64,000 nt of DNA from Luteolibacter ambystomatis (GCF_018137965.1 NZ_CP073100.1:186001-250000); one strand, 5' to 3'. Positions 16,462-24,537 are shown, counted from the first letter of the stretch. The notes: generated by a model from the sequence alone, not told the origin. Translations and numbers: made by a program.

Positions 16462-17411
16462 ACCCGGATTCCTCCCAATCCCGCCTGTGGCGTGGGCTTG
16501 GCCTTGGCATGCTGGCCGCGGCGTTTTTCTCCGTCAGCTTTGTGCTGAGCCGCCAGATGGCGGAGGCCAACGGGCACTGGGCGTGGACGGCATCGCTGCG
16601 GTTTCTGATGATGCTGCCGATGCTGCTGGGCATCCTGGTGGTCCGTGGCAGATGGTCCGATCTGTGGCAGGCATGGAAGGCCGCGCCGCTGGGCTGGATC
16701 GTGTGGGGAACGGTCGGCTGCGGTCTCTTCTATGTACCGCTGGTGGCGGCGTGTGCGATTTCCCCGGCATGGGTGGTGGCCGGATCGTGGCCGGTGGCGA
16801 TCGTGATTGGCATCGTAATTGCGCCCTGGCTGTACGATGACCATCGGAGACATATTCCGCGCCGCGCGCTGGGATATAGCTCGTTGATTGTGATCGGCGT
16901 GATGTTGTTGCAAGTAGGACAGGCCCGGGAGGTCGCACTGGGTCCGGTGCTGGTGGGATTGATGCTCGTGTTGGTGAGCGCCACCGCCCATCCGATCGGG
17001 AACCGCATGAGCATGCAGCTCATGGAAAAACAACAGCTCCGGCCGGATGCCGTGATCCGCCTCACGGCTCTGACCATCGGCAGCCTGCCCGCATGGCTGG
17101 CCTTGTGTGCGTGGGGTTGGTTTCAGGCGGGATGGCCGCCTGCGGCGCAGTGGAGTGGCTCATTGATCGTGGCCGCGTGCGGCGTCATCGCCACGCCGAT
17201 GTTTTATGCGGCCACCCAATCGGTCAGCCGCGAGCCCGAGGCTCTTGCGGCGGTAGAGGCGACCCAGGCAGCGGAAATCTTGTTCACTCTGCTGTTTGAA
17301 GCCATTCTCATCGGCATCCACCCACCAGATGTGTTCGGCATTGTGGGGCTGGCCGTCATCATCGGCGGCATCCTGATGCACGCGGCCCCACGTCGCTCTC
17401 TGCGTACGTAG
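16458..17411 (+). CDS. EamA/EmrE-type multidrug or metabolite efflux permease
   Basis: 317 residues from the ATG at 16458, which overlaps the upstream stop by four bases. There are about ten hydrophobic helices. LAAAFFSVSFVLSRQMAEANGHWAWTASLRF matches the larger EmrE-like DMT family (multidrug resistance efflux transporter family, PF13536 type). Substrate unknown; pairing with the C26 hydrolase suggests an amino-acid-derived compound. The stop codon TAG lies inside the left arm of a REPIN-like repeat (17404-17431), so the last residues (RT) are encoded by repeat sequence. Confidence 0.83.
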   Translation: MNPDSSQSRLWRGLGLGMLAAAFFSVSFVLSRQMAEANGHWAWTASLRFLMMLPMLLGILVVRGRWSDLWQAWKAAPLGWIVWGTVGCGLFYVPLVAACAISPAWVVAGSWPVAIVIGIVIAPWLYDDHRRHIPRRALGYSSLIVIGVMLLQVGQAREVALGPVLVGLMLVLVSATAHPIGNRMSMQLMEKQQLRPDAVIRLTALTIGSLPAWLALCAWGWFQAGWPPAAQWSGSLIVAACGVIATPMFYAATQSVSREPEALAAVEATQAAEILFTLLFEAILIGIHPPDVFGIVGLAVIIGGILMHAAPRRSLRT

Positions 17412-17556
17412 TTCCTCCTTCAGGAGGGTGGTGAGGATTTTGGGATCACGATAACGGCTGCCAGACCGATGCAGCCACGATGAGACCCCGCAGGTATGGG
17501 AGCCTGCAAGATGGATACGAAGTTTCAGAGGCCCTCCTGAAGGAGAAGCTACGTGC
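17404..17556. repeat. REPIN-like inverted pair, family B, copy 1
   Basis: The left arm (17404-17431) begins GTACGTAGTTCCTCCTTCAG and continues GAGGG; the right arm (17528-17556), read on the minus strand, is CGCACGTAGCTTCTCCTTCA then GGAGGG. About 95 bases of spacer separate them. The left arm contains the stop codon of the upstream permease gene; the right arm ends seven bases from the HPr stop. A second copy of the family is at 21232-21383. Confidence 0.8.
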
Positions 17557-17562
17557 GAAGGA

Positions 17563-17829
17563 TCAATCCTCCTCGAACTTGCGCGTGATCAGATCGCCGA
17601 TCGCATCAAGTGCTTCATCGGCATCCGGACCTTCGGCGGTCACGGCGATCACCGAGCCATGACCGGCGGCCAGCATCATCAGGCCCATGATGCTCTTGCC
17701 ATCCACTTCCTCGCCATCCTTCTCCACGCGGATTTCCGATTGGAACCGGTTCGAGGTTTTCACGAATTGGGCCGCAGGCCGGGCGTGGATGCCCAGCTTG
17801 TTGATGATGGTGAAGTCTTTGCGAGCCAT
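17563..17829 (-). CDS. ptsH: HPr phosphocarrier protein
   Basis: 88 residues from the ATG at 17829; the open frame continues upstream to 17892 through a Pro/Ala-rich stretch that is not HPr-like. The phosphorylatable His is H15 (LGIHARPAAQFV) and the kinase-target Ser is S46 (DGKSIMGLMML). Both are conserved, so it can in principle be phosphorylated by enzyme I (H15) and by HPr kinase (S46). hprK lies 115 bases upstream in the same direction. With no EII in view, the pair more likely serves regulation than sugar import. Confidence 0.94.
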   Translation of the reverse strand: MARKDFTIINKLGIHARPAAQFVKTSNRFQSEIRVEKDGEEVDGKSIMGLMMLAAGHGSVIAVTAEGPDADEALDAIGDLITRKFEED

Positions 17830-17944
17830 GGAGGGTGGGACGCCGGGAGCGGCGACGGGCGGAGTGTAGGGAGCGGTTTCGGGAGACTCCAAGGTAAAAA
17901 TGAAGACCCGGGGCAGAGGAAATACGCAGCCGGGGAGGCGGGGC

Positions 17945-18901
17945 TCAGAACCCGCCTGCCATGTGGTTGAGCAGCTTCTGGTTGAACTCGTCCGCCATGT
18001 TGTAGCCCAGGCGGCGGAGCTGCTGGTCCAGGGCGGCGATGGTCACCATGCGGGCGGTGTCGCGGCCCGGAGCCACCGGGATTTCCACGTGTGGGATGTG
18101 CTGGCCGAGGATTTCGAAGGTCTTCGTCTGGAGTCCCAGACGGTCCACCTCGTTGAGATCGGCGTGGGGCTTGAGCGTTACGACCAGATCAAGGCGCTTG
18201 TCCGGGCGGATCGAGGCGAGGCCGTAGAGGTTGGCCGCATTGATGATGCCGATGCCGCGGATTTCCATGTAGCCGCGGGAAAGGTCCGGGGCCGTGGCGA
18301 TCAGCTCGCCGCCTACCAGCTTCAGCCGCACCATGTCATCCGCCACCAGCGCGGCTCCGCGTTCCAGCAGGCCGACGGCGGTTTCGCTTTTGCCCGAGCC
18401 GCTCTTGCCCACGATCATCACGCCGATGCCACGCATGTCCACCATGCAGCCGTGCATGGTCACGCTGGGGCCGAAGTCGTGTTCCAGCCGGATCGTGGCG
18501 GCATTCAGGAACTTCATGGTCACCTGCGAGGTGCCGAAGACGGGAATGTGGTGCTCCTTCGCCACCGCCATCAGGTCGTCACCCAGCGTAGCGCCGCGGG
18601 CCACCACGATGCACGGGATGTCCCGGTCGCAGATCCGGCGGAAGCGGTCGGCACGCATCGGGTCCGGCAGCTTCTTCAAATAGGCCAGCTCGGAATTGCC
18701 GAAGACCTGGATCCGCTTCCGTGCGAAGTAGGAAAAGAACCCCGCCAGCGCCAAACCCGGGCGGTTGATCGCCGGCTCGCTGATCAGGCGGTCGAAGCCG
18801 TGGCTCTCGCCGTGCAGCGACAGGCCGAGCACCTCGGCATGGCGTTCGAAAAACTCGCCGACCGTGATCGACGCGATGGTTTTGACACGCGGGGTGGACA
18901 T
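17945..18901 (-). CDS. hprK: HPr kinase/phosphorylase
   Basis: 318 residues from the ATG at 18901; ATGs at 18910 and 18937 are alternatives. The N-terminal domain is followed by the catalytic domain with Walker A GKSGSGKS at 165-172, just after MHGCMVDMRGIGVMIVG, and the HPrK signature EIRGIGIINAANLYG. The enzyme phosphorylates HPr on Ser46 and reverses the reaction with phosphate, sensing metabolic state. In many Gram-negatives it sits beside ptsH, as here. The 110-base spacer to the divergent EVE gene should hold both promoters. Confidence 0.95.
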   Translation of the reverse strand: MSTPRVKTIASITVGEFFERHAEVLGLSLHGESHGFDRLISEPAINRPGLALAGFFSYFARKRIQVFGNSELAYLKKLPDPMRADRFRRICDRDIPCIVVARGATLGDDLMAVAKEHHIPVFGTSQVTMKFLNAATIRLEHDFGPSVTMHGCMVDMRGIGVMIVGKSGSGKSETAVGLLERGAALVADDMVRLKLVGGELIATAPDLSRGYMEIRGIGIINAANLYGLASIRPDKRLDLVVTLKPHADLNEVDRLGLQTKTFEILGQHIPHVEIPVAPGRDTARMVTIAALDQQLRRLGYNMADEFNQKLLNHMAGGF

Positions 18902-19010
18902 TGGAGGCATTCGGAGGCGGCGGCGCACGAGATGCAAGTTCCTAATTATCGAAGGCCGAAGGTCGGACTTTCGACTTTAAGACCTTGGACTTTCATACTC
19001 TTGTCCTCCC

Positions 19011-19478
19011 ATGCGCCACTGGCTGATCAAGTCCGAGCCCGACGTGTTTTCCATCGACCACCTCGCCAAGGTGAAACGCGAGCCGTGGAGCGGCGTGCGG
19101 AACTATCAGGCGCGGAATTCGATGTGGAAGGACATGAAGCCCGGCGATCTCGCGCTCTTCTATCACTCCAATGCGGTGCCGCCAGGCGTGGCCGGTGTGG
19201 CCCGCGTGGTCGGGGACGCCTACCCGGACCCAACTCAGTTTGATGAGGCCAGCGAGTATTTCGATCCGAAGGCGACGAAGGAGAACCCACGCTGGTGGCT
19301 GCGGGATTTCGAGTTCGTGGAAAAGTTTCCGATGTACATTCCGCTCCAGGAAATGAAGGAAGACGATGCGCTCCAAGGCATGGTGATTCTCCAGAAAGGC
19401 ACCCGCCTTTCCATCACCCCGGTTGAGGCCGCCCACTATAAAAGGGTCTGCAAACTTGGCGGCGGGAAGGGGAAGTAG
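19011..19478 (+). CDS. EVE domain protein
   Basis: 155 residues, a single EVE (PUA-like) domain: MRHWLIKSEPDVFSIDHL, WSGVRNYQARNSMWKDMKPGDLALFYHSN, then GVAGVARVVGDAYPDPTQFD. EVE domains bind modified bases such as 5-methylcytosine derivatives, and in eukaryotic thymocyte nuclear protein 1 form a similar cage; the ligand here is unknown. It diverges from hprK with a short spacer. Its TAG stop (19476-19478) runs into the left arm of a family C inverted repeat. Confidence 0.9.
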   Translation: MRHWLIKSEPDVFSIDHLAKVKREPWSGVRNYQARNSMWKDMKPGDLALFYHSNAVPPGVAGVARVVGDAYPDPTQFDEASEYFDPKATKENPRWWLRDFEFVEKFPMYIPLQEMKEDDALQGMVILQKGTRLSITPVEAAHYKRVCKLGGGKGK

Positions 19479-19625
19479 TAGCGCAGGTTTTCAACGTGCG
19501 GGTGGGAAGAGCCCGGTGGCCCGGCATTCGAGGCGGCGATCTTTGCGAGCCGTTCCCGATCCGTTCACGCCATTGCCGGACTTACTTCGCCATGCCCGGC
19601 CGCAAGTTGGAAACTTGCTCTACAT
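19477..19625. repeat. REPIN-like inverted pair, family C
   Basis: The left arm (19477-19502) read on the minus strand is CCGCACGTTGAAAACCTGCG then CTACTA; the right arm (19600-19625) is CCGCAAGTTGGAAACTTGCT then CTACA. The arms are inverted copies with about five differences, 97 bases apart. The left arm touches the EVE stop and the right arm contains the DinB stop (TAG, 19620-19622): the element exactly fills the space between two convergent genes. Confidence 0.75.
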
Positions 19626-20195
19626 CGCCTCCATGATTTTTTCCAACTGCCGCCGGTGCAGCGCCTGGTGGAACGCGTTCAGTACGACCCACCGCCGCGA
19701 ATCGAGCGGGCCGAACCAAGGGTGCGGAAATTTTGGTTCGTCCGGAAACGCCAGTCCGGCCACCTCCTCCGCGTAGCCGTCCAACAGCTTAGCGAAGTCA
19801 TCCAGGATTTCCGGTCCGGAATCCCCCTTCGGTTTCACCGCCGCCGTACTGACCGCCCGCCTCGGAACGATTCCGGCGGAGAGCATCTTCGCCGCGCCGA
19901 GCATCCCCGGTCCGGTCATCAGCAGATGCTCCACCACCATCAGCGGCGACCACTCCCGCGAGCTGTCTTCCATCCCTCGCAGCCGCGCGATCCTCACCTG
20001 GCTCCGCTGTTGCTCCGGCTCCAGCCCGCGGATCCGTTCCACGATCCACCTCCCATCGGCGATGAATTTTTCCACCGCTTCCGCGGTTGTCGTCCGACGC
20101 GCGAACCTCGGAAAGATCACATGCCTCGCCAGCCATCCCTCGACGGGCGGCAGCCCGGCTCCCGGCGCGTCCAGCGGTCGGTTTTTTTCGCTCAT
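19620..20195 (-). CDS. DinB-like putative metalloenzyme
   Basis: 191 residues from the ATG at 20195; 28 further in-frame codons upstream lie in the DnaA-box-like array and are rejected. The four-helix DinB pattern is visible: a first helix ending ERIRGLEPEQ, then EWSPLMVVEHLLMTGPGMLGAAKML with a candidate ligand His, and near the C terminus HPWFGPLDSRRWVVLNAFHQALHRRQLEKI with two His spaced four apart. DinB proteins bind a divalent metal and often act as thiol-dependent transferases or isomerases; the reaction is unknown. Its stop lies within repeat family C. Confidence 0.72.
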   Translation of the reverse strand: MSEKNRPLDAPGAGLPPVEGWLARHVIFPRFARRTTTAEAVEKFIADGRWIVERIRGLEPEQQRSQVRIARLRGMEDSSREWSPLMVVEHLLMTGPGMLGAAKMLSAGIVPRRAVSTAAVKPKGDSGPEILDDFAKLLDGYAEEVAGLAFPDEPKFPHPWFGPLDSRRWVVLNAFHQALHRRQLEKIMEAM

Positions 20196-20222
20196 TTTCG
20201 CGGATTCTTGATGTGAACAACC

Positions 20223-20467
20223 GGTTGATAATCGGTTAATAAATCTGTTGATAACATGCGGGCAACCGGTGGATGCCAAGGTGGATATCTGGTTAACAAC
20301 CCGTGGATAATATCGTGAATACTTTCTGGAAAACCTGTGGGTGACTGGTGAGCAAGCGTGTGAAGAATCTGTGGGAAAGCGGTTAGTATCCTGTTAGGAA
20401 TTCTGTTGAAAACCGGCGCGGAAGACCGCGGCAAGTTGTTGGTAACTTGGGAATGGCTGTGGATGAC
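20223..20467 (+). other. DnaA-box-like array, candidate replication origin
   Basis: About 245 bases carry same-strand near-copies of the DnaA box TGTGGATAA, many 10-13 bases apart. Single-mismatch copies: TGTTGATAA (20246), CGTGGATAA (20302), TGTGGATGA (20459). Two-mismatch copies include GGTTGATAA (20223), GGTGGATAT (20280), TGTGGGTGA (20336), TGTGAAGAA (20359), TGTGGGAAA (20370) and TGTTGAAAA (20404). The left half is more AT-rich than its surroundings. It occupies almost the whole gap between the DinB and TetR genes. There is no dnaA, dnaN, rpmH or gidA next to it, so the origin call is inference. Confidence 0.5.
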
Positions 20468-20492
20468 TCCCGGGGCCAAGCGCTTGAAATCT

Positions 20493-21119
20493 TCATTTCA
20501 AAGGAGCGCGCAAAGTCTCCAGATAACCTTCCAAGGCTTTCAGCATGAGGCGGAAGATGCCGATATCACGGGCGGTTTTACCTTGGGTAGCGGTCCCTGC
20601 CATGCTGGCGACGAAGAAAACGGCCTCGGCGGCCGGGGCGATCGAGGCATGCACGATTCCAGCGCGTTGACCACGCTCCAAAGCTTTTGAAATCGCCTCG
20701 CGCCATGCTGCATAAAGCGAGTCCAATTTTCCACGTAGGACGTCATCCAAAGGGGCCATTTCGGTGGCCAGATTGGCGATGGGGCAGCCATGAAAAAGGA
20801 AGCCGCCAGGACCTTCCTTTTCGATCCTGGCCACGTGTCCTCGGATCAGATCGCGGAGAGTGGTGACCGGATCGGAGGTCTCACGCAACGGCTGGAACCA
20901 TCGCTCCTCTAGAGCCGGGAAAAATCGCTCGTCCACCAGGGCAACGGCCAGTGCGGCTTTGTCCGGGAAGTGATGGAAGAGGGCTCCCTTGGTCAGATCG
21001 GCACGTTCCACGATCTGGTTGAGGCTGCCGCCTTGGAAACCGTTGCGATAAAACTCGTCATAGGAGGCCTGCAAAACGGCACTGCGGGTGGCCGAGGGAT
21101 CATGCGGGCGGCGGCTCAT
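20493..21119 (-). CDS. TetR/AcrR family transcriptional repressor
   Basis: 208 residues. The N-terminal helix-turn-helix is textbook: TRSAVLQASYDEFYRNGFQGGSLNQIVERADLTKGALFHHFPDKAALAVAL. The ligand domain (about 70-205) resembles the AcrR/LfrR-like group (FLFHGCPIANLATEMAPLDD). A 24-base inverted repeat lies seven bases before the ATG (21126-21149), almost certainly its own operator. No co-regulated permease or enzyme is adjacent, so the controlled function is unknown. An oriC-like array follows its 3' end. Confidence 0.9.
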   Translation of the reverse strand: MSRRPHDPSATRSAVLQASYDEFYRNGFQGGSLNQIVERADLTKGALFHHFPDKAALAVALVDERFFPALEERWFQPLRETSDPVTTLRDLIRGHVARIEKEGPGGFLFHGCPIANLATEMAPLDDVLRGKLDSLYAAWREAISKALERGQRAGIVHASIAPAAEAVFFVASMAGTATQGKTARDIGIFRLMLKALEGYLETLRAPLK

Positions 21120-21125
21120 GAACAG

Positions 21126-21149
21126 AACATGCCGACCGGTTGGTATGTT
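21126..21149. promoter_or_regulatory. TetR operator (24-base inverted repeat)
   Basis: An inverted repeat centred on ACCGGT: half-sites AACATGCCGACC and AACATACCAACC face each other, with 20 of 24 positions symmetric. It lies just upstream of the TetR-family ATG on the minus strand, the usual place for autoregulation. Confidence 0.8.
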
Positions 21150-21231
21150 TCAAGAAGGAAAAGTGGATGGACTGGGAAAAGGGGGAGCGGAGGGAGAAAA
21201 TTCTTTTGAGTAACTCCGCCGGGAGCTTTTG

Positions 21232-21383
21232 GTACGCAGGTCCTCCTTCAGGCCAATGCCGTTGAGGTGTAGAAGGTAAGCGATTCACTCGCCATGCAAT
21301 AGGATCCGGGTCTTCGTCCCCCTCGGGATCAAGAATTTCACGCACTATCCTCAAAGGCATTGGCCTGAAGGAGGGTACGTCAG
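21232..21383. repeat. REPIN-like inverted pair, family B, copy 2
   Basis: The left arm (21232-21266) begins GTACGCAGGTCCTCCTTCAG and continues GCCAATGCC; the right arm (21351-21383), read on the minus strand, has GACGTACCCTCCTTCAGGCC then AATGCC. The loop contains a further small hairpin, GATCC...GGATC (21303-21330). It shares the CTCCTTCAGG core with copy 1 at 17404-17556. The rest of 21384-21499 shows nothing else I can name. Confidence 0.8.
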
Positions 21384-21499
21384 ACATCGCATTCATCGGG
21401 GGCATCCCGGTCCCCAAGGCTCTTCCCGGGCTGCATGCGTCCCGCAGCCGACACCGTAGGGTGCGTCCATCGTCTTCCCGAAACTACGTGGCAAGAGGG

Positions 21500-21976
21500 C
21501 TACGCTGCGGCGTAGCGGCTGGCGTGGCCATGAATCCGCCGGCCCAGCTTGGCCAGGGACGCGTCTTCATATTGCTCCTCCTCCATGGCGGCGCACAGCA
21601 GCTCGGCGGCGTCATCGTAGCCGAGCACGCGGGCACCGTTGATGGCCTTGGCGAGCCGTTCGATTTCCTGATGCACGCCACGGCGGACGGTGCGGAGGAG
21701 CTCGATGTCATCGGACGGCTTCCATTCCGCAACGAGGCGTCCCATGGCGGCGCAGGTCACATTGCCGGGAGTTTCATCGAGTTCGCCGAGGATCGTTTCC
21801 AACATGGTGGCGTGCGCCTTGGCGCGGACGCGGTGATGGAGCAGGAAGTTCCGGACCTCCTCGCGCTCGGCCGTGCGGGCCATGGCAGGAAGCGCCTTGG
21901 CAAGCTGGACCTCCAGGCTGTGGAGGTTCTTCAACTGCTCGATCCAGAGATCCGTGAGGCGTTCTGTCATGGCCAT
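21500..21976 (-). CDS. DUF892/YciF-like ferritin-fold stress protein
   Basis: 158 residues from the ATG at 21976 (21970 is also possible); the frame continues to 22174 but that part has no family resemblance. The DUF892 pattern is clear: TDLWIEQLKNLHSLEVQLAKALPAMAR at the start, HHRVRAKAHATMLETIL in helix two, and EEEQYEDASLAKLGRRI in the last helix. These four-helix proteins resemble ferritins and are induced by osmotic or general stress in enterobacteria (YciE/YciF). Metal ligands are not all evident. The C-terminal codons form a small hairpin (21500-21515). Confidence 0.8.
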   Translation of the reverse strand: MAMTERLTDLWIEQLKNLHSLEVQLAKALPAMARTAEREEVRNFLLHHRVRAKAHATMLETILGELDETPGNVTCAAMGRLVAEWKPSDDIELLRTVRRGVHQEIERLAKAINGARVLGYDDAAELLCAAMEEEQYEDASLAKLGRRIHGHASRYAAA

Positions 21977-22407
21977 GGCGTGCGCTTGTTGGAGGTTGAT
22001 CTTGTGAAAAGGGCAGCCCACTCGGCTGCCCGGATTTTCGTGAATCCATCGCATGCCGCGTGCCAAACCGGCGGATGCTTCCACATCCCCGGGAGAATCA
22101 ACAGCACCTCCTTTGTAACCACATCGCAGGGCCGTTTTCCTGCCTGTGGAAAGCGAGGTGAAGGATTGCATCACGTGTGTGCGGCTTGCGTTTTGCCCAC
22201 GTCGGAGTGCATTGCGGCACTAGGGAAAATGCATGGTCCAACAGCTCGTCGGATAGACACTTTGAAATGTTGGATGCAACGGAAGTGAGCCGTGCAAAAG
22301 TTCTCCCCCTCGCCACCTCTTGCTTCGGAATTCCGAAGCAAATTGCAATTTGCCAACAACGCACCCGGAGGAATCCGCGGATCTAACAGACGGACCTTCC
22401 GACGAAC
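21977..22407. other. Intergenic region upstream of the DUF892 gene
   Basis: About 430 bases between the DUF892 start and the hppA terminator. No convincing gene: the open frames here give compositionally odd peptides with no family resemblance. The only clear structure is the perfect palindrome at 22320-22341. The DUF892 promoter must lie here, but I cannot place its -10/-35 boxes. Confidence 0.5.
22320..22341. promoter_or_regulatory. Perfect 22-base palindrome, possible operator
   Basis: Half-site TTGCTTCGGAA followed immediately by its reverse complement with no loop, then the smaller palindrome AATTGCAATT (22341-22350). The lack of a loop argues for a dimeric protein site more than an RNA hairpin. 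It lies about 345 bases upstream of the DUF892 start and 72 bases before the hppA hairpin. Confidence 0.5.
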
Positions 22408-22435
22408 AAAAAAGAGCACCGGAAATCCGGTGCTC
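22408..22435 (-). terminator. Rho-independent terminator after hppA
   Basis: Stem GAGCACCGGA/TCCGGTGCTC with a two-base loop; on the minus strand the stem runs directly into TTTTTTG. It lies about 40 bases beyond the hppA stop. Confidence 0.9.
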
Positions 22436-22476
22436 CAAGCTCTTGAAATCAGCCGTTCTGATCTTCGCAAGCGGCT

Positions 22477-24537
22477 TTATTTGAAAAGGATGGGGATGAT
22501 GAGGATGGCCAGGATGTTGACCACCTTGATCATGGGGTTTACGGCCGGGCCGGCGGTGTCCTTGTAGGGGTCGCCCACGGTGTCTCCGGTGACGGCGGCC
22601 TTGTGGGTGTCGCTGCCTTTGCCGCCGTGATTGCCGTCCTCGACGTATTTCTTGGCGTTGTCCCAGGCACCGCCCGCGGAGGTCATGGAGATGCCCACGA
22701 ACAGGCCGGTGACGATGGTGCCGACCAGCATGCCGCCGAGGGCTTCCTTGCCGAGGCTGGGAATGGCGGCGACGGCGACCACGAAGACGAGAGGCAGCAG
22801 CGCGGGAAGAACCATCTGGCGCAGGGCTGCTTTGGTCACGATGTCCACGCACTGGCCGTATTCCGGTGTCTCGGTGCCATTCAGGATACCCGGCTTGAGG
22901 CCGAGTTGGCGGCGGACCTCATGGACCACCGCACCGGCTGCACTGCCCACGGCATCCATGGCGAAGGCGGTGAAAAGGAACGGCAGCATGCCGCCGATGA
23001 AGAGGCCGATCATGATCTTCGGATTGGTGAGATCGAAATGGAAGACCTGGCCGGGAAGGTGGGCCTTCAATTCCTCCACGTAGGAGCCGAAGAGCACCAT
23101 GGCGGCGAGACCGGCGGAGGCGATGGCGTAGCCCTTGGTGACGGCTTTCATGGTGTTGCCCACGGCGTCGAGTTCATCAGTCACCTTGCGAACCGCCGGG
23201 TCCAGTCCGCTCATCACGGCGATGCCGCCAGCGTTGTCGGTGATGGGGCCGAAAGCATCGAGCGAGATGACGATGCCGGAGAGGCTGAGCATCGAAACCA
23301 CCGCGATGGCGATTCCGTAGAGCCCCGCCCATTCGTGGCTGCACCAGATGCTGCCGCAAATGAGTAGCACGGGGAGCACGGTGGCGTGATTGCCCACGGC
23401 GAGTCCGGCGATGACATTGGTGCCGTGGCCGGTTTCGGAGGCGGCGGCGATGCGGCGCACGGGACCGAATTCCGTGGAGGTGTAGTAGTTCGTGATCCAC
23501 ACCGAGGCGAAGGTGAGGACGATGCCGGTGAGGATGCAGCCGTAGAGGGCGTTCGCCGTGACGGTTGCCCCCGTGACAGTAAGGCCATCGGGGAACATCG
23601 CACGGGTGGCGGGATAGAGCAGCAGCGCGGAGAACAGACCGCTGATTCCCACGCCACCGAGCAGGGCGCGCGTCGCGCTTTGCTTGAAGAGATTCACGTA
23701 GAGCACTCCAAGCACCGCGCCGAGGATGGAGATCCCGCAAACGACGAAAGGATAGGACAGCGCCGCCATGCTTTCCGGGCTGACCAGATGGCCCACCAGC
23801 ACGCCGCCGATGAGTGAGACGGCGTAGGTTTCGAACACGTCCGCGGCCATGCCCGCGCAGTCGCCGACATTGTCACCCACGTTGTCCGCCACCGTCGCCG
23901 GATTGCGCGGATCGTCTTCCTGAAGGTTCTGCTCCACCTTGCCGACGAGGTCGGCTCCTACGTCCGCAGCCTTCGTGTAGATACCGCCGCCGAGACGGGC
24001 GAAGACGCTGACGAGGGAACTGCCGAGCGCCAGACCGATGAGCGAATCGATGGCGGTCTTCGGATTGCCGGATACCTTCAGCACGGTGAGGTAGAAGCCG
24101 CCGACCGAGAGCAGGCCGAGCGCGACCACCAGCAGACCGGTGACGGCACCACCGCTGAAGGCGACCTTGAGGGCCGGGTGCGAACCTACCGAGGCGGCCT
24201 GTGCGGTGCGGACGTTCGCGCGTACGGCGATGGTCATGCCGATGTAGCCTGCGATGAGCGAACAGCCCGCGCCGACGACGAAGCCGCCCGCGGTGGTCCA
24301 ATCACGCAGCAGACCGATGACGATGAACATCACCACGGCGATCATGCTGACGGCACCGAGCTGACGATTGAGATAGGCTTTCGCGCCCGCCTGGATCGCA
24401 CCGGCGATCGAGCGCATGGCTTCATTGCCATCCGATGCCTTCAAAATCGAGCGGATCAGGACCACCGCCGCGCCCAGTCCGAGCGCTCCAAAAGCCAGTG
24501 AGAGAGGGATTCCATTACGGATGAGCAGATCGGACAT
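22477..24537 (-). CDS. hppA: Membrane proton-pumping pyrophosphatase (K+-independent type)
   Basis: 686 residues, about 15-16 membrane helices. The catalytic signature is complete: [20 protein letters not shown], then the [23 protein letters not shown] segment near 205-230, and the later [14 protein letters not shown] and [10 protein letters not shown] loops. The residue deciding K+ dependence reads [12 protein letters not shown] near 460; a Lys here marks K+-independent enzymes, whereas K+-dependent ones have Ala (GNTTAA). It hydrolyses PPi to pump H+ (Na+ pumping cannot be fully excluded by eye). Single-gene unit with its own terminator. Confidence 0.96.
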   Translation of the reverse strand: MSDLLIRNGIPLSLAFGALGLGAAVVLIRSILKASDGNEAMRSIAGAIQAGAKAYLNRQLGAVSMIAVVMFIVIGLLRDWTTAGGFVVGAGCSLIAGYIGMTIAVRANVRTAQAASVGSHPALKVAFSGGAVTGLLVVALGLLSVGGFYLTVLKVSGNPKTAIDSLIGLALGSSLVSVFARLGGGIYTKAADVGADLVGKVEQNLQEDDPRNPATVADNVGDNVGDCAGMAADVFETYAVSLIGGVLVGHLVSPESMAALSYPFVVCGISILGAVLGVLYVNLFKQSATRALLGGVGISGLFSALLLYPATRAMFPDGLTVTGATVTANALYGCILTGIVLTFASVWITNYYTSTEFGPVRRIAAASETGHGTNVIAGLAVGNHATVLPVLLICGSIWCSHEWAGLYGIAIAVVSMLSLSGIVISLDAFGPITDNAGGIAVMSGLDPAVRKVTDELDAVGNTMKAVTKGYAIASAGLAAMVLFGSYVEELKAHLPGQVFHFDLTNPKIMIGLFIGGMLPFLFTAFAMDAVGSAAGAVVHEVRRQLGLKPGILNGTETPEYGQCVDIVTKAALRQMVLPALLPLVFVVAVAAIPSLGKEALGGMLVGTIVTGLFVGISMTSAGGAWDNAKKYVEDGNHGGKGSDTHKAAVTGDTVGDPYKDTAGPAVNPMIKVVNILAILIIPILFK

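Noticed and set aside
20223..20467. CRISPR array
   Set aside because: The repeated motif is only about nine bases with spacing of 10-13, far too short for CRISPR repeats and spacers, and there are no cas genes.
20192..20479. Minus-strand 95-codon frame across the DnaA-box-like array
   Set aside because: Translation has no domain and the underlying DNA is a quasi-repeat of a nine-base motif, better explained as a binding array.
21100..21417. Minus-strand 105-codon frame across the family B repeat
   Set aside because: Most of it is translated repeat sequence and the TetR operator; no conserved features.
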